DNA of 33,138 nt from NCBI GenBank assembly GCA_002084875.1, contig NBMH01000081.1:1-33138 (forward strand), in the 5' to 3' direction. Origin of the DNA: Anaerolineaceae bacterium 4572_78. GTDB lineage: Bacteria > Chloroflexota > Anaerolineae > 4572-78. Made by a program: the position numbers and the translations under genes. The notes beneath the pieces are model-generated. The model was not told the origin of the DNA, did no database searches, and was given only the letters and a program-made list of their open reading frames with translations. Position 1 is the stretch's first letter; each line of letters begins with the position of its first letter. Positions 18,801 to 27,540 of the stretch are shown piece after piece.

Positions 18801-19868
18801 AAAACGTGTATCTTGGTTGATGTCTAAAATAAAAATTGGACTGTCGTGATGCTCCAACAATACATCAATCAAAGGCAAATCGGCAAGTTTGATTCGTTGA
18901 CCAACTTCGAGGGGAAGTGTCGGAGCGTCAATGCTTGCTTTGACATGTGGAGCGTCAACGCTTACTTTATCAGAAGTTGTCATGATAGCTGAAACTTTAC
19001 ATTTTTTAATGGGTTCAGCATCAATATTCATACCAAAGGTAAAAATGATGGCACAACTTGGTGATTGAGCCAGTGGATGAATTGATGAGATTGAGGAAGC
19101 AATAATATGCAAGCCTTTATCTAATGATGTGGCAGTATTTAGTTCAAAGGCTATATTGTAAAATGTTTCCGTTTCAGTCAAAGCTAATTGGGTTTGTTCA
19201 TACTGATAAGCATGTTGAAGAGCAATCGCCACTTGAGAAGCTAAGGCAGTTTGAATACGAATCATGTCCTCTGTGAAATAACCGACATGATTAGATTGAA
19301 TATCCAACACACCCAATAAGGCATCCCCAACGGTCATGGGAATGATTGCTTCAGAAAGAGTATCAGGTAGCTGTTTGACAGGCAAGTATTCAGAAGATTG
19401 TCTGACATCTTGAACTGCAACGGCTTGACATGTTCGGGCTGCCTTAGCAACTAAGGATTGTTCTTGTGAAAGTGAAATTTCCCAGTCTTGTGCCACCATT
19501 TGTTTTCCAACTTCGCCTGACCCTACCCGCAAGGTTAGCATTTCTCTCTCCTCATCAAACACATAAATATCAACATGATAAAATCCAAAATTGCTTTTGG
19601 TCAGGTCAACAACTTTCTGTAATAACTCATCAGGTTGCATAATTGTCGAAATGACCTTACTAGCTTGCATGACTGTTGTCAATTCAGTGGCACGTTGAAT
19701 AAATAATTCTTCTGACTGTTTTTGCCACGTTTGTGCATGGGCAAATTGCTGGCAGATTTCTTTGGCAAAAGGAACTTCAGAATCCAGCTCTAATGTATAA
19801 TTATCATTTCCCTCTGCCAACTGCCTCATGGCTTTTAAGATTTCTCGAAAGGTATCTTCAAATTTCAT
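15848..19868 (-). pseudogene. Multi-GAF-domain signalling protein (seven GAF domains), frame break in the last domain
   Basis: About 1340 residues in two frames. Approximate GAF domains on the first piece: 60-215, 235-420, 440-605, 615-770, 780-950 and 960-1120, with typical endings such as GVLDIQSNHVGYFTEDMIRIQTALASQVAIAL. The seventh begins LTQTQAVLSQITLAEEV, breaks near 16343-16360 after RIMLGYLEVDD, and resumes in another frame with DDELLNQFFHLDDVP. Compared with the third GAF of the same protein, about 22-25 residues are missing at the joint. No kinase, cyclase or receiver domain is present, so it would act as a sensor or scaffold. ATG 19866-19868 is preferred; a GTG at 19881-19883 is possible, and the only AGGAG lies 14 bases before the ATG. 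In-frame repeats occupy 18922-18970. Ligands unknown. Confidence 0.85.
18922..18970. repeat. Two in-frame 27-bp copies of the GGAGCGTCAA repeat inside the multi-GAF gene
   Basis: Copy 1 is 18922-18948 (GGAGCGTCAATGCTTGCTTT, then GACATGT) and copy 2 is 18949 to about 18970. Read on the minus strand they add SVDAPHVKASIDAPT to the second GAF domain. Closely related copies are noncoding at 5903-5952 and 22555-22576, and coding at 27855-27879. Confidence 0.88.
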
Positions 19869-19948
19869 CGTTGATGGCAACACTCCTAACTTCTATGGTT
19901 ATGTTCCAAATTGGCACAGTGTCAAAAAATGCCCTAATCTGAATATCT

Positions 19949-19976
19949 ATTGTACTTAAAAATTTAAATGAGTCTA
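19949..19976 (-). promoter_or_regulatory. Candidate promoter for the multi-GAF gene
   Basis: Minus strand: -10 TACAAT (19949-19954), spacer 16, -35 TAGACT (19971-19976). The predicted start lies about 75 bases before the ATG. A TTGACA at 19920-19925 is nearer the gene but has no good -10. Confidence 0.4.
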
Positions 19977-20126
19977 TCTTAGCAAATATATTTTAATTTT
20001 AGCAAAATCGCGGTAAGAAATTCCACTGATGTCGTAAGCTAGATGGGATGAATTATTGTAGGATATGCATGCCATATCTTTTGTGTACTTTGCATTTTCA
20101 GGTGTTTGATGAAGCTTGTTACAGTA

Positions 20127-20978
20127 TCAAGCCTTTTTAAAAAGCATAAATTGTTTATTTTTATTATGGGCTAAAGGGTAATTACTAATCAATAATTCTT
20201 TACCTTTTGCAGCAAATGTTTTCTTATAATTATTCATGCCATATTGTAATTCCCAACTTAATTGATAAAAATCTGAATACAAATCTTGAATATATAATGA
20301 GTTATCATAAGTCATTAGCCAGTGGTGTGAACATGATTTGAGATACTTATGCAGACGCTTATGATTAAATCCAACATGTAAATTTCCTTTTTTGCCATAT
20401 AAGCGTGATTTTGTAGCCGAATAGTAGGGTGGGTCTAAAAAAATAAAAATATCTTGACCATTACATATCAAAAGTTCTTTATAATCATTTGATGTAAATA
20501 GCATATTCTTGACAATCTTATGAGCCATTTTCAGCCGTTCAATTGAAGATAAGGTAAATCTTTTTTGAAATGATTGCTCGGAATAACCACCACTATCAAC
20601 CACCCCTGAAAACGTAATTCGATTCAAAACAAAAAAATCAACAGCTCGTTGTAGTATTGATAAATCATCATGACGGCGTGCCAGTATCGTTTGAAAGAGT
20701 TGTCTGCCATTTGTCCATGTCTTTTTGATATGTAAAATCTCATTTACCAACTGACCAACATCACTTTTAACCATAGTCCAAAAACAATACAACTCATAAT
20801 TCAAATCATTGGCTATATAGTGAGCATGTGATTTCTTTTGCTGACAAAAGAAAGTCATGGATCCACCACCAAAAAATGGTTCACGAAATTCCTGATAGTT
20901 TGGAATAAATTGATATAAATATTTAACGGCACGAGACTTTCCACCAGGATACCGTAGTGGACTTTTAATCTTTGGCAT
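20127..20978 (-). CDS. DNA adenine methyltransferase (D12/Dam class), modification part of a type II system
   Basis: 283 residues from ATG 20976-20978 (a TTG two codons earlier is possible). It methylates the N6 of adenine in a specific DNA site using S-adenosylmethionine. Motif X/I region SPLRYPGGKSRAVKYL at the start and EPFFGGGSMTFF follow the D12 pattern. FFVLNRITFSGVVDSGGYS is the usual middle block, and motif IV IFLDPPYYS (DPPY) holds the catalytic residues. The target-recognition region lies roughly at 60-150; the site it reads cannot be deduced. The gene overlaps the end of the upstream nuclease gene by 14 bases, so both are translated together, nuclease first. The restriction-modification pair is low in G+C and sits beside tRNA-Leu, which fits acquisition as a unit. 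Confidence 0.93.
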   Translation of the reverse strand: MPKIKSPLRYPGGKSRAVKYLYQFIPNYQEFREPFFGGGSMTFFCQQKKSHAHYIANDLNYELYCFWTMVKSDVGQLVNEILHIKKTWTNGRQLFQTILARRHDDLSILQRAVDFFVLNRITFSGVVDSGGYSEQSFQKRFTLSSIERLKMAHKIVKNMLFTSNDYKELLICNGQDIFIFLDPPYYSATKSRLYGKKGNLHVGFNHKRLHKYLKSCSHHWLMTYDNSLYIQDLYSDFYQLSWELQYGMNNYKKTFAAKGKELLISNYPLAHNKNKQFMLFKKA

Positions 20979-22101
20979 ATTCAATAATCACCTGAAAATT
21001 ATTTTTATTGGCTTCTTGAAAAAGTTGATCAATCAATTTTTGATGACTTTTCTTGAAACTATGTGAATCAATAAATCTTTTTATATCATATGCATTAGCC
21101 TTTGAAGTAATTCTATACTTTATTTTTTGAGAAGTTAATCGTAAAACGGGTAAAAAATCTAAGGCACCATAACTTGATTTTAAAAACAATTGGTCAATGC
21201 TGGTATACAATACCATCTTTATTAATCCATCTTTGATATCATTTTTAGAAGGTAATATTGATTTTTTGGTATGCTTACTTTCAACTAAAAAATATGTATT
21301 ATTTTTGATAATAACTTCATCAATTGTAAAATAATACGTACCACCTAAATAATTTTTTATGTCAATTGTTGCTTTTATACCATGTCCTAAAGACTCTTTC
21401 GGTTGTATAGTAACAACTTCTCTATTTTGTGCTTGCTTTGCTTTTTCTCTTGAAAATCGTAGAAAACTATCACGGTGTTCGCTAATCTTTTCTCTAAAAT
21501 CATATAACCTTTGTTCACTATGAAAGATAACACCTGTTTTGGTTGAAATTTCTTGAAATGCTTGTATGGATTTCGATAATATCATATCAAGATGTGAAAT
21601 CTCTAATTGATGTAAATTCCAATGCAATGCTGATGAGTGATAACTTAGTAACAGATTCATCTGTTCTTTTACAAAATCATCATAGAATTTTTGATGTGTT
21701 ACTTTATTTTGTTTTGTGTTTAATCGCATGTTTTTTTCTGCATCATGATAATATGCAATAATTACATAAATATTAAGTGAACTCATCAAAGATATCGTAT
21801 CCCATTGTAAATAATCTCTATCACCGTCTTTACCTTCATCTTTCACCAATGGAATAATTGTAACTAATTTGACACTTGACAAATTCAAGGTGTTATAAAT
21901 TCGGCTATAAGGATATGAACGAGTACGTTTAGGTGAAACCCATTTACTAACTCCCCATAAAAAGTTCCCGTCCGTAACTTGACATGATGATGCCCAATTA
22001 TTCACGTTTTCATAAAACATGACTTGTGGTAACTTTTCTATTAAATAAGGTTTGTAAGTAATGTTTGTAATTGTGCCATGTAATCTAATTGAATGATTCA
22101 T
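20965..22101 (-). CDS. Probable type II restriction endonuclease (PD-(D/E)xK fold)
   Basis: 378 residues; I do not recognise the family by sequence. The case rests on position and a nuclease core. It overlaps a D12 adenine methyltransferase gene, and near residues 258-276 it has YYFTIDEVIIKNNTYFLVESKHTKK. That is an Asp followed about a dozen residues later by E-S-K on a predicted beta strand, the D...ExK arrangement of metal-dependent restriction nucleases. The N-terminal 200 residues (for example FLWGVSKWVSPKRTRSYPYSRIYNTL) may read the DNA site. It would cut unmodified foreign DNA at the partner's site. ATG 22099-22101; the nearest AAGGA is 12 bases upstream, weak spacing that could keep nuclease levels low. 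An alternative reading is another nuclease-fold protein tied to the methyltransferase. Confidence 0.75.
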   Translation of the reverse strand: MNHSIRLHGTITNITYKPYLIEKLPQVMFYENVNNWASSCQVTDGNFLWGVSKWVSPKRTRSYPYSRIYNTLNLSSVKLVTIIPLVKDEGKDGDRDYLQWDTISLMSSLNIYVIIAYYHDAEKNMRLNTKQNKVTHQKFYDDFVKEQMNLLLSYHSSALHWNLHQLEISHLDMILSKSIQAFQEISTKTGVIFHSEQRLYDFREKISEHRDSFLRFSREKAKQAQNREVVTIQPKESLGHGIKATIDIKNYLGGTYYFTIDEVIIKNNTYFLVESKHTKKSILPSKNDIKDGLIKMVLYTSIDQLFLKSSYGALDFLPVLRLTSQKIKYRITSKANAYDIKRFIDSHSFKKSHQKLIDQLFQEANKNNFQVIIEYAKD

Positions 22102-22305
22102 TATTTGTCATTTTCCTTACTGCGTTATAATAAGTTATGTTTTTGTATTTTAACCAACAGCAAATTCTGTATACTGCCGCATGATAGCCCAAAACAATAT
22201 CCGATTTCTATATCCAAATTTTACCATCTTTAATGTCAAATTGCAAAATATTACTAGAAAGGTTACACATACAATTTCCCAAAATTCAAAAATAATAAAC
22301 TAAAT

Positions 22306-22334
22306 TTGCATTTTTTTTAATCACGATGTATAAT
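22306..22334 (+). promoter_or_regulatory. Promoter of tRNA-Leu
   Basis: -35 TTGCAT (22306-22311), spacer 17, perfect -10 TATAAT (22329-22334). The start would fall near 22341, about five bases before the tRNA, as is usual for tRNA genes. Confidence 0.7.
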
Positions 22335-22345
22335 GAGTAGATACT

Positions 22346-22426
22346 GGGGAAGTGGTGGAATGGCAGACACGCATGATTTAGGATTATGTGCCTTACGGCG
22401 TGAGGGTTCGACTCCCTCCTTCCCCA
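22346..22426 (+). tRNA. tRNA-Leu (anticodon TAG)
   Basis: 81 bases without encoded CCA. Acceptor stem GGGGAAG (22346-22352) pairs with CTTCCCC (22419-22425), discriminator A at 22426. The D arm carries the GGAATGGCAGAC pattern of leucine tRNAs. The anticodon loop TTTAGGA gives TAG, between CATGA and TTATG. There is a long class II variable arm (TGCCTTACGGCGT region), and the T arm is GAGGGTTCGACTCCCTC. It reads CUN leucine codons. It lies between the restriction-modification pair, on the other strand, and a block of repeats. I see no second copy of its 3' end in the window that would mark an integration site. Confidence 0.96.
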
Positions 22427-22433
22427 TTCAGTT

Positions 22434-22478
22434 AGCCCCCCGCAGTAAGATTCCCCTCTCACTGTGAGGGTGGGGGCT
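22434..22478. repeat. C-rich hairpin repeat just after tRNA-Leu
   Basis: AGCCCCC (22434-22440) pairs with GGGGGCT (22472-22478), with an inner CTCA/TGAG stem. It could fold in the tRNA transcript, but no T-run follows. It resembles the C-rich repeats at 785-825, 5826-5863 and 25413-25460 and is better read as a repeat copy than a terminator. Confidence 0.6.
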
Positions 22479-22489
22479 GTTCAATGCTA

Positions 22490-22576
22490 GTAGGGGCGTA
22501 CGGCCGTACGCCCCTACAACTACGGCCGTACGCCCCTACCATTAGTACTGTTCAAACCTTGCTTTGACGCTCCAAC
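22490..22576. repeat. Composite repeat: perfect 28-bp palindrome, half copy, and GGAGCGTCAA module
   Basis: 22490-22517 is a perfect palindrome (GTAGGGGCGTACGG and its reverse complement). A 19-base part copy follows at 22521-22539. Then GTACTGTTCAAACC and a GGAGCGTCAAAGCAAGG module (22555-22576, minus strand) end three bases from the stop of the TPR gene. The whole is flanked at the left by GGGGCTGTTCAATGCTA (22473-22489), so modules from several repeat families are stacked here. Confidence 0.85.
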
Positions 22577-22578
22577 TT

Positions 22579-24002
22579 CTACCTTCGGATATTAAAAACA
22601 TAATTACGGTAAACTCCTGATATATCCCAATCAATCGCATGTTTAAATTCCTGTTCAGCTTCTACATCTCGTCGTTGGGCTTTTAAGACTCGTCCTAAAT
22701 GATAGCGGATTGACACATCGTAAGGGGCAAGTTCAAGGGCTTTTCGTAATTCAATTTCAGCTCCAACATAATCACCTGTTTGAAATTTTGCCCAGCCAAG
22801 CAGGTTGTATGCCTGTGGATTATCCCGTTCCATTTCAAGCAAACGCTCCGCCGCAGGTAAGCCATGTTCTAAAACATGATAACTTCTTTCGACATAAAAC
22901 ATTGTCAATTGTTGTTGAGAAGTGACCGATTCAGGTTCTAGCTTAACAATTGCTTGATACCAGGCTTCGGCAGAAATGTAATTGCCTGTTTCAGCTAAGG
23001 TAAAGGCAGCTTCCATAGCAATCCCAAGGTTATTTGGGTCGTAGTCCAACGCCTCTAAGAATCGGTCAATAGCTAAATCAGGCAAACCTTGTCTACGAAA
23101 ATAAATCCCTTCAAAATATGGAGTCAAAGCTATTGCAGGGTCTAGTTTACGAGCATGATTAAAACTTTCCATAGCAGGTAAACCTAAATTTACCTTTGTA
23201 TATCCAAAAAAAGCCCATGCATCTGCATCCGTTGAGTTATATGTTGTTGCTATGTTAAGTGCATTGTCAGCCAGTTCCCATTCTCCAAGTTGAATCAAGG
23301 CAATGCCGATTATTTTCGCTACTTCTGCTTGATGGGTTTCGGTAGTAAATGGGGCAATCGTTTCTTTTAAGTAATTTGCTTGGGGGGAATCTAAATTATT
23401 AAGATACGTTTGACCTTTGGACAAGTCAGCAGGTAATGTCAAAGCGGATAGATACCACAAAATTTGCCGACCAGATTCGGAGTGCAAAAATTTTAGCGTT
23501 TGCATTCCTGATGATTCTAGTGGGGTTAAAAAAGTAGCTTCTGCTCGGCTATATTTTCGTCGAGCCATGTATGCTCGTCCCAAGCCAAGCCAAGCTTCCA
23601 TAGACTCACTGTCATGCTCAATCACATTATGCCACCAATTTATTGATTCTGTAGGCTTTCCCTGTTGCAATAATGACTCTGCTAAGCCTAACTTTGCAGC
23701 TTGATTATTGCTATCAATATTTAAAATTTCATTAAACCTCCGTTGAGCCAATTCCCAACGATATTGAACTAGATAAATTTCTGCTAATTTATGACGCGGT
23801 TCTATTGCTTTGGGGTCATGCTTAATCACTTCTTCCAATATTAAAATGGCATCGGTATAAGATTTTTCAGCAATTAAATTTTCTGCTTCGGTTAGATGTG
23901 ATGTAATGTCATACAACGAAGATGGCGTAGATTGGCAACTAATCAAAAAGATGAAACTTAATACAACTATGTAGATTGCATGTTGCTTATCTGTTATTTT
24001 CA
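22579..24002 (-). CDS. TPR-repeat lipoprotein
   Basis: About 474 residues from ATG 24000-24002 (or 24003-24005). Both follow AAAGGGA; the second ATG has the better spacing. A lipoprotein signal is clear: charged start, hydrophobic run IYIVVLSFIFL and lipobox LISC, so Cys is lipidated and the protein faces outward on the membrane. The rest is about ten tetratricopeptide repeats from HLTEAENLIAEKSYTDAILILEEVIKHDPK to ALELAPYDVSIRYHLGRVLKAQRRDVEAEQEFKHAI, which act as protein-binding scaffolds. Its start overlaps the end of the DUF2079 gene by about 16 bases, so the two are coupled and may work together at the membrane. The stop is followed at once by a repeat module. Partner unknown. Confidence 0.88.
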
Positions 24003-25950
24003 TCATTCCCTTTAACGGCATACACCATGCATGCCATCCGCTTAAAATCTTGCAGATAGACAAGATTATCCGCTAATATAAGGCATGGTTTTTTCTCCTG
24101 CTCATGCAAAATAAGTATCCTGTTTGTCCTTTGACATACAACATGCAAACGTGAATCTACATCCCATGGATCCGCCTCATAAGAAATACCAACTGCATAA
24201 CTAAATACATCAGTTCTATCAGCAGTCCACCATGACAAAGTATTAAATCGTACTTTAATTATCTGCCCTGCTTGCCATAAATGCGTCGGCCACCAAACGA
24301 GGACAGGTTGTTGAAAAACTGTGGCTCCTTTTACATGTCCCATGTCATCTAACAAATAAAGATGAATAAAATAATCATCATTTGGCTGTTGAAGCACATG
24401 AAAATAAAGACTGACTTCTGCTTCCTCTTTTCGATTCACATGGACATCCATACCAACTAACGATAATATATCACCAAACTTGGCAGGGACAAATTTCGAT
24501 TGTGCCTGTTGATTATCGGCAAATAAGAAATCCTGAAAACCATCTTGAGTCGGTTTACGTGTTGCTTCTCGTTTTAAAAGCAGGTAACCATCTCGGCTGA
24601 CCATCAAGCCGAAATTCGATTCATAAATCATCGTGCTGATAAGATTTGTTTGAGCATTATCGGCGTTTATAAATTTGGGATGTGATATGTCAAAAAAAAT
24701 ATAATCAATATCTGACGAAAAATCACCTGTCCAAATTGAAACATGCTCACGTTGACTAATGTGTGGGACGAGTTCGGCTTGAGCCATGACACTTGCCGAT
24801 TGCGGAATGGTAGCGGCAATCTCATCTCCGATGGCATGATGTTGTGTTACATTGGGCAAATGAAATGGTTTGCTGAGAGGAGAATAACCTCGAAAGTAGT
24901 GATAGGTGAATGACGAACATAAAAGGATTATGGTTAGCATGATAGAAATTTGGTTTTTATCACCCCACTTCTTGTTTCTCCCATGTGCATAAAAATGGTT
25001 TAGGTGGAGTTTTTCCAAACGCCTCATGCCATCCACCACAGCCAGCATGATAAACGGTAACATCGGGGCAGCATAATGCCATGTTTCCAATTCTTGTTGA
25101 AGCGGATTGTTGCTCAATAAACTAATGGCAAGTGCGGGAGCGGTCAAAATAAAAATGGGCAACCCTGCTTTTCCAAAGGTGTATTTCCTAGTGTCGGGAA
25201 ATATTTGATGTATGCTGATTCTTCGCCGCCAATTCGATAACTTGGCAGGACAATCTCAAAGGCGATGTATGCCCAAGCTAATCCCATCACAGCAAGTAAT
25301 ATGCCCATCGAGTAGCGTTTTTGCCACAAGGCGACGTATAGCCCCACCATAAATATAAGTAGTGAAATATCCTCCTTGCATGACATTGCTAGAATGAAAC
25401 TGATTAAGGCGTAAACCCCACCCCAACCCCTCCCCTGAAAAGGAGAGTGGCAAGTGGTGTGGTCTGCTTCCAAAAAATACCATCCCCACAAAATGAAAAA
25501 TGGGGCAAGAGCCACAGCATGAAAGTCAAATAAATTGACGGATTCTGTAGCAGGCAAAAGGAGATATGCTAACACAATTGCTACAGCAGACCATTCTGAT
25601 TGTAATTTACGACGGGCAATTAAAAAAAGAGGGATTGCCGCTAAACCAAGTGCCACTGTTTGTAGCCATAACAATGTGATGGGGTTAGGTGCTATCCAAT
25701 AGAGAGGAACTAGCAGAAATAATATCGGTTCTACATGCAGTCCCATGCGATTGAGACTAATTTTGGGCAAGGTGGTTAAAGCCAAACCTCGCCCATGTGC
25801 CGCGTTCCACATAGCCTGGTCATAGTTCCCCAAATCTAAGGCACTCGTTTCGTAGGCAAAGTGCTGACGTGTGGCAAGGATGCCAAAGGTGATGATATAA
25901 ATTAGTATGAGAATAGTAACAACAAGACTGCGATAATTTAGGGATTTCAA
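23987..25950 (-). pseudogene. DUF2079 multi-pass membrane protein, one frame break and a repeat-coded insertion
   Basis: DUF2079 proteins are polytopic, GT39-like membrane proteins of unknown reaction, frequent in Chloroflexota. Piece 1 (25950 to about 25175) starts at a TTG (MKSLNYRSLVVTILILIYI) and has the family motif LDLGNYDQAMWNAAHGRGL, then VNLFDFHAVALAPFFILWGWYF and CKEDISLLIF. Piece 2 (about 25170 to 23987), in another frame, continues GLPIFILTAPALAISLLSNNPLQQELETWHYAAPMLPFI and ends in a beta-sandwich part like that of the left GT39 gene. At 25160-25175 about 60-70 expected residues after LGNTPLE are missing along with the frame change. Between YFLEAD and YALISF a run TTCHSPFQGRGWGGV is coded by a C-rich dispersed repeat. 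It lies 19 bp after the PP2C gene and overlaps the TPR gene. Confidence 0.82.
25413..25460. repeat. C-rich dispersed repeat in frame inside the DUF2079 gene
   Basis: The plus strand reads ACCCCACCCCAACCCCTCCC, then CTGAAAAGGAGAGTGG. It encodes CHSPFQGRGWGGV on the minus strand, a peptide recognisable from similar repeats in other bacteria. Noncoding relatives lie at 785-825, 5826-5863 and 22434-22478. Confidence 0.82.
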
Positions 25951-25969
25951 AATAAACGTAGTTAGAAAT

Positions 25970-26782
25970 TCAATCGTTTAGAAAAGTTGAATTTCTAGGG
26001 TTTGCCTTACGAACTAACACCAATGTTTTATCATCATCAGTTCTGGCATTAACCCGTTCCGAATCCAAAAATGACTCCAATTGCTGATGGGCATTATCTT
26101 CATCACCTTCATTGCTTTCAATGGAAGCTACAAAAGTAAATAAGGGATTAAAAAATGGTGGGTACGGTTTATTTTGCACAATGTTTATCGCCAAAGGTAG
26201 CAATCCATCAGACATGACAGCCAACCCTTGCATCATTTCCGTCCGAATTTGAATATCAAGTACCTCGAGAGCATTAGGCTGGCTTAAGAAATTGGTCATG
26301 TTGGCGTACTCACCTTTTTGAGGTTGACACAAACTGATTAATTCATCATTGTTATCTAAGGCAACAGCCGCCGAATCTCCTATCAGTCCACATGCTGTCC
26401 ATCCTTCTGCCATGGCGACCAACACCAATGTCGTAGCATAATCACGCATGGTTTTATCGTAATTTGCTGCTTCGATTTCGATTGCCATTTGAGCTGATTC
26501 ATAAGCCTTTTCTATGATTGCTAGCCAACCACTTTCATAATCAGGAGGTAATTCCCGTAAAACTTCCATCATATATGTCATGGCAGTCTCTACGGCTAAT
26601 TTTGCCCCTTCGCCACCTCTTTCTGCTGAACCAGCTCCATCTGCCACAGCAACAATAATGACACCATTTGGAAGTAATTTATACTCAAAGGCATCACTGC
26701 ATGAATCTCCTGTTTTCAAATGACTGGTTCCCGTCATTGAAGCACCAACAAAACGCCATACTTTATTATTGTCATTACCCAT
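25970..26782 (-). CDS. PP2C-family serine/threonine protein phosphatase
   Basis: 270 residues from ATG 26780-26782, which has AGAGG eight bases upstream; an ATG six codons earlier lies inside the preceding gene. It removes phosphate from Ser/Thr using two metal ions. Family motifs: TSHLKTGDSCSDAFEYKLL at the start, VIIVAVADGAGSAERGGEGAKLA (metal-binding Asp and Gly-rich turn), YATTLVLVAM, GLIGDSAAV, GLAVMSDGLLPL and the late acidic DDDKTLVLV. This is the compact PP2C_2 type often paired with vWA genes. It starts two bases after the vWA stop, so the two are tightly coupled. In TerY-type triads the third partner is a protein kinase; here the next gene is DUF2079 and no kinase is present in the window. 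Confidence 0.93.
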   Translation of the reverse strand: MGNDNNKVWRFVGASMTGTSHLKTGDSCSDAFEYKLLPNGVIIVAVADGAGSAERGGEGAKLAVETAMTYMMEVLRELPPDYESGWLAIIEKAYESAQMAIEIEAANYDKTMRDYATTLVLVAMAEGWTACGLIGDSAAVALDNNDELISLCQPQKGEYANMTNFLSQPNALEVLDIQIRTEMMQGLAVMSDGLLPLAINIVQNKPYPPFFNPLFTFVASIESNEGDEDNAHQQLESFLDSERVNARTDDDKTLVLVRKANPRNSTFLND

Positions 26783-26784
26783 AA

Positions 26785-27444
26785 TTAAACCTCTGCCCAT
26801 CCTACAGGTGATTGTAATGGAACCTGCTCACCAATTTGTGAATGAGAAACGGATGTTAAACTGGCTGATAACCACACAAACATTTCCCGAAAATTTAATC
26901 CTTTTAAGGTAACAGGTTGCCGAGATGAAATTTTCGATAGAACATCCAAATCAGCTCCTTGTACACCTACGGCAAAAAATGCCACCGATTTTGAAGACTC
27001 TTCATGGCGAACCCGTTGAGCGGCTGCTTGCCATTCATCTGTAGGAGTCCCATCCGTGATGAGAAATATCCAGGGGCGATAATAAGGAACTCCATTTTGT
27101 TTATAAATTCCTTTACGGCGACGAACCATGTCTAATGACATATCAATCGCTTCACCCATGGCTGTCGTTCCCCCTGCTTTCAATTTAGGTGATTCAAATT
27201 GATTAGCCGTAACAAAATCTAACTGAACAGTAGCGGTACTGCTAAAAGCAACAATAGCGACTTCAACCCGCATAGAAGCCAAATCATCATCCTTCAGGGC
27301 ATCCTCGAAGGCAACCAAACCATCATTCAACTGGGTAATTGGATCCCCGTACATTGAACCAGATACATCAAGGGCTAATACACATGGACATCTTGGTTCA
27401 GGATTACTGGTATCAAATTCAACTTGTCCTAAAATATCTTCCAT
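26785..27444 (-). CDS. TerY-like von Willebrand factor A domain protein
   Basis: About 219 residues from ATG 27442-27444. This start is preferred because the predicted transcript begins near 27465, after the upstream in-frame GTG at 27466-27468. A single vWA domain fills the protein. The metal-ion-dependent adhesion site is complete: CVLALDVSGSMYGDP (DxSxS), the Thr in KAGGTTAMGEAI and the Asp in WIFLITDGTPTDEW. RRRKGIYKQNGVPYYRPW is the usual stretch before the third motif in TerY-type proteins. These cytoplasmic vWA proteins bind partners via a metal and are grouped with PP2C phosphatases and kinases in stress or tellurium-linked systems. First gene of a likely operon vWA - PP2C - DUF2079 - TPR. 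Divergent from the methyltransferase gene. Confidence 0.93.
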   Translation of the reverse strand: MEDILGQVEFDTSNPEPRCPCVLALDVSGSMYGDPITQLNDGLVAFEDALKDDDLASMRVEVAIVAFSSTATVQLDFVTANQFESPKLKAGGTTAMGEAIDMSLDMVRRRKGIYKQNGVPYYRPWIFLITDGTPTDEWQAAAQRVRHEESSKSVAFFAVGVQGADLDVLSKISSRQPVTLKGLNFREMFVWLSASLTSVSHSQIGEQVPLQSPVGWAEV

Positions 27445-27471
27445 TATGATTTTTCTTTCTTTTGTCACATA

Positions 27472-27500
27472 ATAATAGTGTGACCCACATTATTAAACAA
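27472..27500 (-). promoter_or_regulatory. Promoter of the vWA-PP2C operon
   Basis: Minus strand: -35 TTGTTT (27495-27500), spacer 17, -10 TATTAT (27472-27477). Start near 27465, a leader of about 20 bases. Confidence 0.6.
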
Positions 27501-27540
27501 TAATGTTCATTTTACATCACTTCTGCTATCTACGCAAATC

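Noticed and set aside
22346-22426. tRNA-Leu as a used attachment site for a genomic island
   Set aside because: No duplicated tRNA 3' end and no integrase were found in the window; the neighbouring restriction-modification pair alone does not prove it.
1-25950. The frame changes as programmed ribosomal frameshifts or introns
   Set aside because: No slippery heptamer or consistent stimulator is seen at the junctions, and residues are missing rather than interrupted. Neither process explains lost sequence.
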